Part shown: one piece after another, positions 23,722 through 33,226 of the stretch
How the letters are laid out: every line of letters begins with the position of its first letter
Position numbering within the stretch: the stretch's first letter is position 1
Source of the DNA: Alphaproteobacteria bacterium
GTDB lineage: Bacteria; Pseudomonadota; Alphaproteobacteria; Caulobacterales; Aquidulcibacteraceae
DNA: 64,000 nucleotides
Direction of reading: 5' to 3'
Assembly (NCBI GenBank): GCA_027485915.1
Contig: JAIXQA010000023.1
Coordinates: 57,704-121,703, forward strand
The notes under the pieces: model-generated
Told to the model about the DNA's origin: nothing
Seen by the model: the letters and a program-made list of their open reading frames with translations, nothing else
The model's database searches: none
Made by a program: the position numbers and the translations under genes

Positions 23722-26541
23722 ATGATGAAATTAATCGCAAGTCGCGGGACTTTGGTTGCCGCAGTGGCACTCTTTTTGGGTGCTTGTTCGCAGGGTGGCA
23801 GCATCCAATCGCCAGGCGCAACTTTTGTAGGTGATCCGCCAGGAGGCACCGGCGGCGGCGGTTCAGGCGGTAGTGGTAGTGGTGCAACATGCCCACTTGG
23901 AACCACGATTGGCACGGCGATTGGGACCACGACTGTCTGTAATCTGACGGGTGAAGTCCTCACCAATCTCACGCTTCCTCGCATCACAGGTGTTGCCTAT
24001 CGTTTGGTTGGCCGCGTTGATGTAGGCCGCGACTTAGGCGCAGCAGGCAATGCCGCGACGGGTGTCGCGGCAACTCTTACCGTGGAACCGGGTGTGACGA
24101 TTTTTGGTGATGAAGCGTCTGACCTTTTGATCATTAACCGTGGTAGCCGCATCAATGCGGTTGGCACCCCAAGTCAGCCCATCGTCTTTACCGGTAAAGA
24201 AGATGTAGCCGGCACCGCCAGTGCGGACACCACCAACCGGCTCTGGGGCGGTGTTATTCTATTGGGCCGTGCGCCAATTCGGGGTTGCTCGACCGCGGTT
24301 GCTCAAGGCACGTTGGAATGTCAAAATGCTGTTGAAGGCATCACCGCTGCAACTGGTCGTCAGGCTCTTTATGGCGGTGCGACTGCTGCCGACACCAGCG
24401 GCACCATGCGCTATGTTCAGATTCGTTACCCAGGCGAGTTCTTGTCTTCCGCTGCGGCCGGGGATGATTTGAACGGATTGACCCTGGGTGGCGTTGGTTC
24501 GGCAACCGATATCAGCTTCCTGCAAGTCCACAACTCGGGCGACGATGGCATCGAAGTATTCGGTGGCACAGTTAATATGAAGAACCTGGTTATCACAGGT
24601 GCCTTGGACGACAGTCTCGATTTTGATGAAGGCTGGACGGGTGCCGTCCAATTCTTGGTGATCAAGCAAACGCCAAACGCGGGTGGTCCTGACCGTATGT
24701 TCGAAGGTAGCAACCGTACAGTTGCAAGCTTGGCAGGCACATTTAATACCAACCCAACCATCGCGAACTTCACCGCCGTCGGTGTTCGTACAAACAGCGC
24801 AGGCGCTAACTTGCAAGGTATTGTATTGAATAATACCGGTGGGACGCCTGGCGCTTCTGGCCGCTTCCTCAATGGTGTCGTGACCGGCACCAACACTTGC
24901 GCAGTGGCAAGCACCGCCAATACTTCGCCGGCCGTACGTTACGATTCTCTAATGTTTGATTGCCCAGGAGCATTGGATTCGGTTGCAGCTGCTGCATTCT
25001 CAAGTGGTACCAACAACGTCTCAAATGTCACGACGACATTGAGCGCATCCTTGCTGCCTGGCCCGAACGAACTGGCCCGGACCGCTTTGAACCCAACCGG
25101 CGTCAATTCCTTCTTTGAAGCCGCAAATTATGTCGGCGCTTTCTCGTCCACTGCAACTGCGACCTCTAACTGGGCATCTGGCTGGACTATTCAGCTTTTG
25201 CCAGCTGCGGCTTGCCCAACCGGCACGATTGAGCAGGGTACCATTGCTGGCCAACGCAATTGTGTGCTTAGCGGCGTCATTGGCAGCGGCACGATCCCCG
25301 CAAACCTCCGTCTGACTGCCGGCAATATCTATCAGATTTCCGGTCGCGTCGACGTAGGCTTTGACCGTGGTGCCGCGCTTAACGCTGGGACCGCAGCTAG
25401 CTTGACGATTGACCCCGGTGTGCGCCTCTATGGCTCCACCTCTGCCGACGTCTTGATCGTTAACCGTGGCTCGCAAATCTTCGTCAATGGGACGTCTCAG
25501 GCGCCTGTGATCATGACGTCTCGCAATGACGTTGCAGGCACCCAAACTGATAAAGCACGTGCAAGTCGTGAGTGGGCTGGCCTAATCGTTCTTGGCGCAG
25601 CTCCAATTCGTGGCTGTTCCACGGCCGTGACCCAAGGCAGCGTCGATTGCCAGAACGCAGTCGAAGGTATTACCGCGGCGACCGGTCGGCAAGCATTGTA
25701 TGGTGGTGCTACTTCGGCAGACAACAGCGGCCGGATCACCTATCTACAAATTCGCTACCCGGGTGCATTCTTGACCTCAGCTGCGGCAGGCGATGACCTT
25801 AACGGTCTAACCCTCGGTGGCGTCGGTTCGGCAACGCAAATCAACAACATCCAGATCCATAACTCTGGCGATGATGGTATCGAAATCTTCGGTGGCACGG
25901 TCAACATGCGCAACTGGATCGTGACAGGTGCCCTCGATGACTCCCTCGACTTCGATGAAGGTTGGGTCGGTAAGGCACAGTTCGGTATCGTCCTTCAGGC
26001 TTTAACGGCGACTGGTGGTCCAGACCGCGTGATCGAAGGCAGCAACCGCACAGTTGCCAGCTTGCCTGGCACGCTGAACACCAACCCAATCATTGCAAAC
26101 TTCACCTTTGTAGGTGTGCCGCAAAACGATGCATCTGCAAATCTGACTGGCATCACTTTGAACAACACGGGCGGAACGCCTGGTGCCTCCGCACGCTTTC
26201 TAAACGGCGTCGTTACAGGCTCGACCACCTGTTTGAACTTTGAAACGGCAAACACGAGCCCAGCGCCACAGATTGACTCGACTCTGTCTAGCTGCTCGGG
26301 TTCGTACGGTGCGGTTGCAACGGCTCGGTTGAATGCAGGTTCAAACAACTCGACCGGCACGACGGCGACCTTGACCAGCCGCTTCATCAATGGCTCGGCT
26401 GAAGCAGGCCGGACCGCGGTAAACGCCAGCACGGTCGACGCCTTCTTCATAGCAACCAACTATATTGGGGCGGTTCGAGATGCGACAGATTTGTGGTGGT
26501 CGTCCTGGACCTGCAGTCTAGCCGCTGGTTCGACCTGCTAA
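23722..26541 (+). CDS. Surface lipoprotein with two tandem beta-helix-like repeats
   Basis: The 939-residue product has a lipoprotein signal (LGAC, C22), a Gly/Ser-rich linker (about 35-55) and two homologous halves of about 440 residues. Each half contains GRVDVG, a GAT-type VEPGV/IDPGV strand, APIRGCSTAV, QNAVEGITAATGRQALYGG, AAAGDDLNGLTLGGVGSAT, HNSGDDGIE-FGGTVNM, GALDDSLDFDEGW and ASxRFLNGVVTG, consistent with a right-handed beta helix. Similar sequences occur as secreted or surface proteins beside TonB receptors in other phyla, but the function is unknown to me. The frame is open from 23518, but GAGGGGAAT precedes the ATG at 23722, which starts the signal peptide. It is followed by a TonB-dependent receptor. 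Confidence 0.8.
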   Translation: MMKLIASRGTLVAAVALFLGACSQGGSIQSPGATFVGDPPGGTGGGGSGGSGSGATCPLGTTIGTAIGTTTVCNLTGEVLTNLTLPRITGVAYRLVGRVDVGRDLGAAGNAATGVAATLTVEPGVTIFGDEASDLLIINRGSRINAVGTPSQPIVFTGKEDVAGTASADTTNRLWGGVILLGRAPIRGCSTAVAQGTLECQNAVEGITAATGRQALYGGATAADTSGTMRYVQIRYPGEFLSSAAAGDDLNGLTLGGVGSATDISFLQVHNSGDDGIEVFGGTVNMKNLVITGALDDSLDFDEGWTGAVQFLVIKQTPNAGGPDRMFEGSNRTVASLAGTFNTNPTIANFTAVGVRTNSAGANLQGIVLNNTGGTPGASGRFLNGVVTGTNTCAVASTANTSPAVRYDSLMFDCPGALDSVAAAAFSSGTNNVSNVTTTLSASLLPGPNELARTALNPTGVNSFFEAANYVGAFSSTATATSNWASGWTIQLLPAAACPTGTIEQGTIAGQRNCVLSGVIGSGTIPANLRLTAGNIYQISGRVDVGFDRGAALNAGTAASLTIDPGVRLYGSTSADVLIVNRGSQIFVNGTSQAPVIMTSRNDVAGTQTDKARASREWAGLIVLGAAPIRGCSTAVTQGSVDCQNAVEGITAATGRQALYGGATSADNSGRITYLQIRYPGAFLTSAAAGDDLNGLTLGGVGSATQINNIQIHNSGDDGIEIFGGTVNMRNWIVTGALDDSLDFDEGWVGKAQFGIVLQALTATGGPDRVIEGSNRTVASLPGTLNTNPIIANFTFVGVPQNDASANLTGITLNNTGGTPGASARFLNGVVTGSTTCLNFETANTSPAPQIDSTLSSCSGSYGAVATARLNAGSNNSTGTTATLTSRFINGSAEAGRTAVNASTVDAFFIATNYIGAVRDATDLWWSSWTCSLAAGSTC

Positions 26542-26551
26542 AAACAACAGG

Positions 26552-26584
26552 ATCGGTGCGGCTGGGCCTCCTTGCCGCACCGAT
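26552..26584 (+). terminator. Hairpin between the surface lipoprotein and TonB receptor genes
   Basis: A perfect 11-base stem (ATCGGTGCGGC with GCCGCACCGAT) around an 11-base loop lies 11 bases after the lipoprotein stop. Only TTGGTTTCTT follows, so termination may be partial; it could instead set relative expression or protect the upstream mRNA. Confidence 0.55.
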
Positions 26585-26643
26585 TGGTTTCTTGCCTTGG
26601 CCAGCTTGGCCCCTTCATCAGACTTCCTAAAGGCCCGTCCGTC

Positions 26644-29256
26644 ATGTCCATTCCAGCCCGTCTGCGCAGATTTCTGTTGCTCACCAGCATCTTTGTGGTG
26701 CCATCAATGGTGCCCAGTATCGTCAGCGCACAAGCCGCCCCTGCGGAACCAACTCCTGCGCCTGCCGCAAGTGATGAACCTGAAAAAGAAGTGGAAGTCG
26801 TTGTTGTTCGGGGTCGCTTCATTCCTGAACCACAGCGCGTCACGTCTGAAGTTGCGAACTTCCTTTCCGCGGCAGACCTCGCTCGCACGGGTGATGATAA
26901 TGCGGCGGCGGCGTTGACCCGCCTGACAGGCTTGTCGGTGGTCTCAGGCCGCTTTGTATACGTGCGTGGCTTAGGTGACCGTTATTCCTCTGCGCTTCTC
27001 AATGGTTCGCCTCTGCCCAGCCCGGAACCATTGCGCCGCCAAGTGCCATTAGACTTGTTTCCATCCAACATTTTGAACGGTGCCACCGTCCAAAAAACCT
27101 TTTCGCCAAATTATCCGGGTGAATTTGGTGGTGGCGTGATTGATTTGCGTACCCTGAAGTCTCCTAACGAGGACTTTTTGACGATCAAAGTCGGGGCGGG
27201 GTTTAACTCTGAGACAACCGGTAAAACTGGTCTGGTTTACGAGGGCCATCGGATGGATTGGACTGGGGTCGATACGGACCTTCGCCGTTTGCCACAACCG
27301 GTCCGCGACGCCGTTTCAACTGGTAAGCGTATCAATGATACTAATTTTACCCCCAAGCAACTAGAATTCATTGGCGAGAGCTTTATCAATTCGCCGCTAA
27401 CAGTCGTGCAGAGCGAGAAGACACGTCCAGACTTTGACGCTGAAATCACAGCGGGACGTAGCCTAGATGTTAAAGATGCAACAATCGGTTTGGTTGGTGT
27501 GTTTGGGTACAAAAGTGGCTTTAAGACCCAAGAAGCGCTTCGCCAGGACGTTGTCTCCGATACCGTCGAAGCAGAAGGAACTAATCTGTCTTCGACTTGG
27601 GATATTGTTATTAACGGCTTTGGCAGTGCAAGCGCTAGCTGGGGTGATAACCGCGTTGGTTTGACTGGTCTTTTGGTGCGCAGCACCTCGAAAAAGGCGC
27701 AAGTCGAAGTGGGTACAGATACCAACCTGCCAAGCGGTCAGTCTTATCGAACTGAAGGGACGGCTTGGTATGAGCGGGAGCTTGCTTCTGCCCAGCTATC
27801 GGGTGAACACAAGCTTGGGGGTGTTGAATTGCAATGGCGGGGATCAATTGGCCAATCCACGCGTAAGGCACCCTATGAGCGCGATATTTCCTATACGGTT
27901 GTCAATGGTATCACCGCGTTCAATGGCGCTTCTTTGGGTAATGCAATTCGCTTCTCGGAACTCAAGGACGAAGTTTCGAGCTTCGGGTTTGATGCAAAAT
28001 ATGTCTTGAAGCTTGCTAAGGGCCGCGAACTAGAACTTTCTGGCGGTGCCGTGACGTCTAACAATGACCGGAACTATGAGCTGATTTCGTTCGCATTCAC
28101 CGGCCCTCGAGGGCCTACCTCGAACGATGTCTTGCGCTCTCGCGTCGATTATTTGTTTTCGCCCGACAACATTAATCCAGCCCGCTTCGTCATCACCGAG
28201 CAAACAGGTAAAGACGATGCCTATGTCGGCAGCTTGGAAAATCTAGCGGCTTATTTGGCGTCTGAGTTTGAGATCACTTCCTTCATTCGAGCTTCCGTTG
28301 GTGTGCGGTATGAAGATGCGACCCAGAAAGTGCGGACCACCAATCGTTTTGGCGACACACCAACGGCACCCGTTGAATTGGCCAACGATTATTTGCTGCC
28401 CGCTGCGACGATCACTTGGAACTTCGCAGACGAATTGCAGATGCGTTTGGGTTATTCGAAAACGATCGCACGTCCACAATTCCGCGAATTGGCTTTCACA
28501 CCGTACATCGATCCAGAATCCAACCGGATTTATCAAGGTAACCCATTCCTGAAGGATAGCGAATTTGAAAACTACGACGCCCGTCTCGAATACTATTTTG
28601 GCCGCGGCCAGTTCGTCACAGCCGGTGCCTTCTACAAGAAGATTGATAACCCAATCGAAGAGGTGATTGTTCGTCTTGAGCGTTCGTTCACCCGTTTCAT
28701 CAACGCCCCCGAAGCTACACTTTATGGCTTGGAATTGGAGTATCGCGCCAATTTCGAAATGCCGTTCAAGATGCCTTTGCTTCAAGACGCTAAATGGAAC
28801 TTTGCGGCGAACTACACCTATACTCACTCAGAAGTGAATGCGCCAATTGGAACGAATGTAATCAGTCCGATCGACTTCCGTTCGATTTCAGCCTCGCAAT
28901 TTGGCCTCGACGGCAGTGAACTGCAGGGAACGCCGAAGAATATCGCGAATTTGCAGTTTGGGTATGAAACCGACGATCAGCAATTGACGTTGCTAATTGG
29001 ATGGGTTGATGAGCGTATTGCCCGTCGGGGGCTCGGCTCGGTTCCTTCCGTGATTGAAAACCCAGGCACCAATATCGATCTGGTTTACAAACGCGACTTC
29101 ACGATTGGTAAAGTCGACTACACGTTTGGTGTCAGCGGCCGCAATCTACTGGCTGAAGACAACCAAGAGTTCCAGATTTCGAAGCTCGGGCGTACCGAAT
29201 CGAACACCTATAAAAGAGGTAGATCGATTTCACTCAGCTTGACGGTACGCCACTGA
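26644..29256 (+). CDS. TonB-dependent outer membrane receptor
   Basis: The 870-residue protein has a signal peptide ending near SIVSAQA, a TonB-box-like stretch (KEVEVVVVRGRF), a plug domain with DDNAAAALTRLTGLSVVSGRFVYVRG-type sequence and FSPNYPGEFGGGVIDLRT, and a long C-terminal beta barrel ending in the aromatic-rich KRGRSISLSLTVRH. Such receptors import scarce ligands using proton-motive force through TonB. The ligand is not evident. The start at 26644 gives a normal signal peptide; the frame is open to 26572. It follows the beta-helix lipoprotein by about 100 bases with an intervening hairpin, and the two probably act together at the cell surface. Confidence 0.9.
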   Translation: MSIPARLRRFLLLTSIFVVPSMVPSIVSAQAAPAEPTPAPAASDEPEKEVEVVVVRGRFIPEPQRVTSEVANFLSAADLARTGDDNAAAALTRLTGLSVVSGRFVYVRGLGDRYSSALLNGSPLPSPEPLRRQVPLDLFPSNILNGATVQKTFSPNYPGEFGGGVIDLRTLKSPNEDFLTIKVGAGFNSETTGKTGLVYEGHRMDWTGVDTDLRRLPQPVRDAVSTGKRINDTNFTPKQLEFIGESFINSPLTVVQSEKTRPDFDAEITAGRSLDVKDATIGLVGVFGYKSGFKTQEALRQDVVSDTVEAEGTNLSSTWDIVINGFGSASASWGDNRVGLTGLLVRSTSKKAQVEVGTDTNLPSGQSYRTEGTAWYERELASAQLSGEHKLGGVELQWRGSIGQSTRKAPYERDISYTVVNGITAFNGASLGNAIRFSELKDEVSSFGFDAKYVLKLAKGRELELSGGAVTSNNDRNYELISFAFTGPRGPTSNDVLRSRVDYLFSPDNINPARFVITEQTGKDDAYVGSLENLAAYLASEFEITSFIRASVGVRYEDATQKVRTTNRFGDTPTAPVELANDYLLPAATITWNFADELQMRLGYSKTIARPQFRELAFTPYIDPESNRIYQGNPFLKDSEFENYDARLEYYFGRGQFVTAGAFYKKIDNPIEEVIVRLERSFTRFINAPEATLYGLELEYRANFEMPFKMPLLQDAKWNFAANYTYTHSEVNAPIGTNVISPIDFRSISASQFGLDGSELQGTPKNIANLQFGYETDDQQLTLLIGWVDERIARRGLGSVPSVIENPGTNIDLVYKRDFTIGKVDYTFGVSGRNLLAEDNQEFQISKLGRTESNTYKRGRSISLSLTVRH

Positions 29257-29308
29257 TCCGCACGCTAAAGCTGCGAATCACAAGCTCCGCCTTCTCTCAA
29301 GGCACCGG

Positions 29309-29342
29309 GGTCCATTTTATGCCGAAGTGCATGAAGTGGACC
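29309..29342. terminator. Long hairpin after the TonB receptor gene
   Basis: GGTCCATTTTATGC (29309-29322) pairs with GCATGAAGTGGACC (29329-29342) over 14 positions with two G-U pairs and a 6-base loop, 53 bases after the receptor stop. There is no U-run, so it is either a weak terminator or a 3' end stabilising structure. The rest of 29257-29490 shows no gene and should contain the virB promoter. Confidence 0.5.
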
Positions 29343-29490
29343 TGTTGGGCCCTCGCGCCGTAAGAGGATTGGTGGGCTTCTGCGCAAATAAGGTCAAAAT
29401 AGTGACCGAGAACTGAGGGTAAAATAAACCTACCCTCGACAAATGCGCATTTTCAGACAAAACTAACCGATCCAAGCGCTTGGCATGTAA

Positions 29491-30129
29491 ATGATCTATA
29501 AAGTGAAATTGGTTGGGAGGCATACAGCTTGGCAAGGATTTGCCTGGCTTGCTGTCGTTTGTTTATGTCTCAGATTTAGTCCGGCAGCAGCGGATGTGAT
29601 TGAGGTTGGGGCCAATGGAACGGCGAAAGTCTATTCCGGCCCAACACTATTTCTTGGTACAACAACTGGCCCTGTCTTAAAGCCAGAACCAAAGCTGCCT
29701 ACTGCAGCCACCCAATTCAAATTGATTGAACCGACCTATCCGTTAGCGCTTCATCCAACTTTGGATGCTTTTGTCACAGAGGCGGCTACCAAATATGGTG
29801 TAGATCCTGTGTTGGTGCGGGCGGTCGCTTGGCAAGAATCGCGTTTTCGTAATTCTGCCGTCTCTCGAAAGGGGGCGATAGGTGTGATGCAATTGATGCC
29901 TGCGACGGCTACTTGGTTGGGCGTTAACCCGTATGATCCGCGCGACAATATCTTTGGCGGCGTGGCCTATCTCCGTACGCTGCTCGATCGCTTTGGTGGC
30001 GACGTGCGTCTTGCTCTGGCAGCCTATAACGCAGGTCCTGAAGCGGTGACCCGCCATCGTGGAATTCCACCCTATCGTGAAACCCAAAACTATGTGAAGG
30101 CCATCTCAGAGCGGCTTTCGATCCGCTAG
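29491..30129 (+). CDS. virB1: VirB1-like lytic transglycosylase
   Basis: The 212-residue protein has a signal peptide (cleavage near SPAAA-DV), a variable linker, and a C-terminal soluble-lytic-transglycosylase domain (about 85-205). The catalytic Glu lies in VAWQESRFRNSAVS, followed by GAIGVMQLMPATATWLG and LALAAYNAGPEAV. Such enzymes open peptidoglycan so that a secretion machine can cross it. It is first in a run of virB2, B3, B4, B6 and on, which supports the VirB1 assignment over a general cell-wall enzyme. The ribosome site is weak; no better in-frame ATG precedes the signal peptide. Confidence 0.85.
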   Translation: MIYKVKLVGRHTAWQGFAWLAVVCLCLRFSPAAADVIEVGANGTAKVYSGPTLFLGTTTGPVLKPEPKLPTAATQFKLIEPTYPLALHPTLDAFVTEAATKYGVDPVLVRAVAWQESRFRNSAVSRKGAIGVMQLMPATATWLGVNPYDPRDNIFGGVAYLRTLLDRFGGDVRLALAAYNAGPEAVTRHRGIPPYRETQNYVKAISERLSIR

Positions 30130-30157
30130 TACATTTGGAAGCTTGAGGAAGATGTCG

Positions 30158-30478
30158 ATGATAGAAGTACACAAAGCGTTCTGGGCGCTGATCTCGGTCT
30201 GGGCGATTTTTTGGGCGGGCCCAGCCTTGGCACAATCGGCAAATTTGGACCCCGCTGGCTCTGGGGTCATTCTCGGCGCTGTCAATTGGGTCCAGGGCAC
30301 ACTTTTAGGCGCGGTTGCGACCGCAGTTGCCGTAATTGCTGTGGCAGGATGTGGCTTTATGATGCTGACGGGTCGCATGAACTGGCGCCACGGTGGTATG
30401 GTCATTTTGGGCTGCTTCATTCTGTTTGGCTCGGCTGCTATCGTCGGGGGCATTCGAAGCGCTGCACAAGGGTTTTAG
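30158..30478 (+). CDS. virB2: VirB2-type major pilin of the type IV secretion system
   Basis: The 106-residue product has a signal peptide (cleavage near GPALAQ-SA), then two hydrophobic helices (about 40-70 and 77-98) separated by a short polar loop LTGRMNWRHGG, the architecture of VirB2/TrbC pilins. It is 28 bases after virB1 and 9 bases before virB3. GAGGAA is well spaced from the ATG at 30158; the ATG at 30152 and a TTG at 30143 are in frame but too close to or within that site. Pilin identity rests on size, topology and position. Confidence 0.85.
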   Translation: MIEVHKAFWALISVWAIFWAGPALAQSANLDPAGSGVILGAVNWVQGTLLGAVATAVAVIAVAGCGFMMLTGRMNWRHGGMVILGCFILFGSAAIVGGIRSAAQGF

Positions 30479-30487
30479 GGGGCAATT

Positions 30488-30772
30488 ATGGCGCAGCTTG
30501 AGCGCGATCCGGTTTTTGCTGCTTTGACGCGCCCGCAAATGTTTGCGGGCGTGACTTATACGTGGTTTATCCTCAACGGCATAATTACCGCTGAAGTCTT
30601 CCTGGTCACAAAGTCTGTGTGGGCCTTAGTCGCAGCGGTCATCTTGCATTTGGTTGGCGTGGTTGCTGCTCGCGATGAGCCGCGTTTCCTAGACCTTTGG
30701 ATCACACGCATGATTAGCTCGCCGCGAGTGGCAAATTTCGCTTTCTGGCGTTGCAATTCATACCGGCCTTAG
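30488..30772 (+). CDS. virB3: VirB3 type IV secretion inner-membrane protein
   Basis: The 94-residue protein begins MAQLERDPVFAALTRPQMFAGV, the classic VirB3 start with the 'P-F-x-x-x-T-R-P' pattern, followed by two hydrophobic segments and the conserved AARDEPRFLDLWITR. VirB3 works with the VirB4 ATPase at the inner membrane. It is a separate gene here; in some systems it is fused to VirB4. virB4 begins 18 bases downstream. Confidence 0.93.
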   Translation: MAQLERDPVFAALTRPQMFAGVTYTWFILNGIITAEVFLVTKSVWALVAAVILHLVGVVAARDEPRFLDLWITRMISSPRVANFAFWRCNSYRP

Positions 30773-30790
30773 GAGATGATTGTAGTTTAA

Positions 30791-33226
30791 ATGGCAGGAC
30801 CGCGCGCCCAGCAGAAGCGTTTGGCTACATTAGCTGAAATTGCTCGCAGAGAAGCCCCTGCGGGTGCTCGGCTACCTTATGCGCGCCATGTTGACGACAC
30901 GACCATCGAAACGCGCGATGGAATGCTATTGCAAATCATCAAGCTGGATGGTTTGGCCTTTGAGACAGCGGACACCGAAGACCTCAACTATCGTAAGGCC
31001 ATCCGCGACACGATGTTGAGATCCATTGCCCACGCCCGCTTTGCTGTCGTCCATCATGTCGTGCGCAGTCCTGTGAAGCCGTCACTTGATGCTGATTTTC
31101 CGGACTCATTTTCCCATGAAGTCGATCAGCAATGGTCCGCTCGACTGGATGGTCGGGCCATGTTTATCAATGACTTGTTTTTGACTATTGTACGCCGTCC
31201 TGCCGTAGGTCGAACAGGTTTTATCGACAAGACGATGGAATTTCTGCGGGGCACTTCCTCGCAAGCCATAGCGGCAGAGCGCGCCCGGGATATGCGAGAA
31301 TTGGATACCGCCCGGGATGCGCTGATGGCGTCCCTTGCCCCCTATGGTGCGCGTGTATTATCGGTTTATGACAGCCGACATGGTCCGTGTTCTGAGCCTT
31401 TGGAGTTTCTCTCAGGCCTTTACAATGGCGAACTGCGACCTGTTTTGTTGCCGGAAACAGACTTGGGCTTTCACATTCCATATCGTCGGATCAGTTTCGG
31501 ACTAGAGGCTTTTGAGCTCCATGCTGCGCCAGGCCTTGCTCGGCAGTTTGGCACCATGATTTCGATCAAAGACTACCCGCCACACACCGCGCCGGGCATG
31601 TTGGACGATCTTATGCGTTTGCCGGTCGAGATGACGGTGACCGAGAGCTTTGCCTTTGTCGACCGACAAGTCGCGCTTGACCGCATGAACCTTGCACTGC
31701 GCCGGATGCGAGCCGCGGACGATGATGCGATTAGTTTGCGGCGCGACCTTTCTATCGCCAAGGATGACGTGTCGGCTGGCCGATCCGCGTTCGGCGAGCA
31801 TCATATGAGTGTATGCATCAAAGCGTCGACCCAATCGCAGCTGGATCAAGCCGCGGCGGATGTTCAGGCTGCTTTTACCGAAGAAGGCATCATTTCGGTT
31901 CGTGAAGATGTGAATCTCGAGCCGGCCTTTTGGGCTCAGTTCCCGGGCAATTTCAAGGACATTGCGCGGCGCGCTTTGGTGTCGACCGGTAATTTTGCCG
32001 GGCTGGCCAGCTTTCATAATTTCCCAATTGGGCAAGAGGATCACAATGTCTGGGGTCAGGCTGTCACGGTGTTAGAGACCACGTCAGCGACGCCCTATTA
32101 TTTCAATTTCCACAAAAATGATTTGGGCAACTTTACCATCATCGGGCCATCGGGCTCAGGCAAAACGGTGGTCTTGAACTTCCTTTTGACCCAAGCGCGC
32201 AAGTTTAATCCACGGATTGTGCTGTTCGACAAAGACCGTGGTGCAGAAATATTCATTCGCGCGATCGGTGGCCGCTATGAGACCCTGCGCCATGGCAATC
32301 CTTCCGGCCTCAATCCGCTATCGCTTCCTGACACCCCGGCGAACCGCGCTTTCGTAACTGAATGGTTGTCGCGCTTGGTCAGCGTGGATGGCGAGAAGCT
32401 GAGTGTCGATGAGCAAGCCCAGATTGCTGACGCGGTGGCAGCCAATTTCGATCAAGCGCCGCAATATCGTCGGCTGCGCTATGTTGCAGAATTGCTCGCC
32501 GGGGTGCGTCGACCAGTTCCCGGCGACCTTGCCTCGAGGTTAGAGCCTTGGATTCATGATGGCGTCCGCGCTTGGTTATTTGATAATGAGGAAGACCGCC
32601 TCGACTTATCGACCCGCACCTTGGGCGTCGATATGACTGCGATCTTGGATGACCCAGCCCTTCGCACGCCTGCCATGATGTATTTGTTCCATTGCGTGGA
32701 GCAACGGCTTGATGGAACGCCTGCTATTCTTGTGGTCGACGAAGGCTGGAAAGCCTTGGATGATCCCATTTTTGTCGCCCGCATTCGCGATTGGGAAAAG
32801 ACCATTCGGAAACGGAACGGCATCGTGGGTTTTGCAACTCAAAGCGCTTCGGATGCTTTGTCGAGCCAAATCGCGTCAGCAATCATCGAGCAGGCAGCGA
32901 CCCAGATTTTTATGCCCAATCCCAAGGCGCAGGAAGATGAATACTGCCGGGGCTTCGGCTTGACTTTGCACGAATTGGATCTGATCCGGGCATTGCCAGA
33001 TACTTCACGCTGTTTTGTTATCAAGCATGGCACAGATAGCGTGGTCGCCCGCCTCAATCTCGACAGCATGCCTGATGTTCTGACAGTTTTGTCCGGTAGG
33101 GAATCGACGGTCCGCCGGCTCGATGGCCTTCGCGCCGAACATGGTGACGACCCTGCCATTTGGTTGCCGCTTTTGACGGCTAGCGTCCATCAAGCACGCG
33201 ATGCCAACAGAGGGGGGCGCCGATGA
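30791..33226 (+). CDS. virB4: VirB4 ATPase of the type IV secretion system
   Basis: The 811-residue ATPase powers pilus biogenesis and transport. The N-terminal CagE/TrbE/VirB domain covers about 170-400; the C-terminal RecA-like domain has Walker A GPSGSGKT (452-459), Walker B around ILVVDEGWKAL, and RNGIVGFATQSASDAL, all family hallmarks. Length is normal for VirB4. Its stop overlaps the next start (ATGA), the first of a series of coupled starts running through virB11. Confidence 0.96.
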   Translation: MAGPRAQQKRLATLAEIARREAPAGARLPYARHVDDTTIETRDGMLLQIIKLDGLAFETADTEDLNYRKAIRDTMLRSIAHARFAVVHHVVRSPVKPSLDADFPDSFSHEVDQQWSARLDGRAMFINDLFLTIVRRPAVGRTGFIDKTMEFLRGTSSQAIAAERARDMRELDTARDALMASLAPYGARVLSVYDSRHGPCSEPLEFLSGLYNGELRPVLLPETDLGFHIPYRRISFGLEAFELHAAPGLARQFGTMISIKDYPPHTAPGMLDDLMRLPVEMTVTESFAFVDRQVALDRMNLALRRMRAADDDAISLRRDLSIAKDDVSAGRSAFGEHHMSVCIKASTQSQLDQAAADVQAAFTEEGIISVREDVNLEPAFWAQFPGNFKDIARRALVSTGNFAGLASFHNFPIGQEDHNVWGQAVTVLETTSATPYYFNFHKNDLGNFTIIGPSGSGKTVVLNFLLTQARKFNPRIVLFDKDRGAEIFIRAIGGRYETLRHGNPSGLNPLSLPDTPANRAFVTEWLSRLVSVDGEKLSVDEQAQIADAVAANFDQAPQYRRLRYVAELLAGVRRPVPGDLASRLEPWIHDGVRAWLFDNEEDRLDLSTRTLGVDMTAILDDPALRTPAMMYLFHCVEQRLDGTPAILVVDEGWKALDDPIFVARIRDWEKTIRKRNGIVGFATQSASDALSSQIASAIIEQAATQIFMPNPKAQEDEYCRGFGLTLHELDLIRALPDTSRCFVIKHGTDSVVARLNLDSMPDVLTVLSGRESTVRRLDGLRAEHGDDPAIWLPLLTASVHQARDANRGGRR

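Noticed and set aside
24259..24816. Frame of 185 codons on the minus strand
   Set aside because: It lies wholly inside the surface lipoprotein gene and mirrors its codon pattern.
23940..26520. Long direct repeats considered as a mobile or tandem DNA repeat
   Set aside because: The repeat is in frame and diverged, and matches duplicated protein domains.
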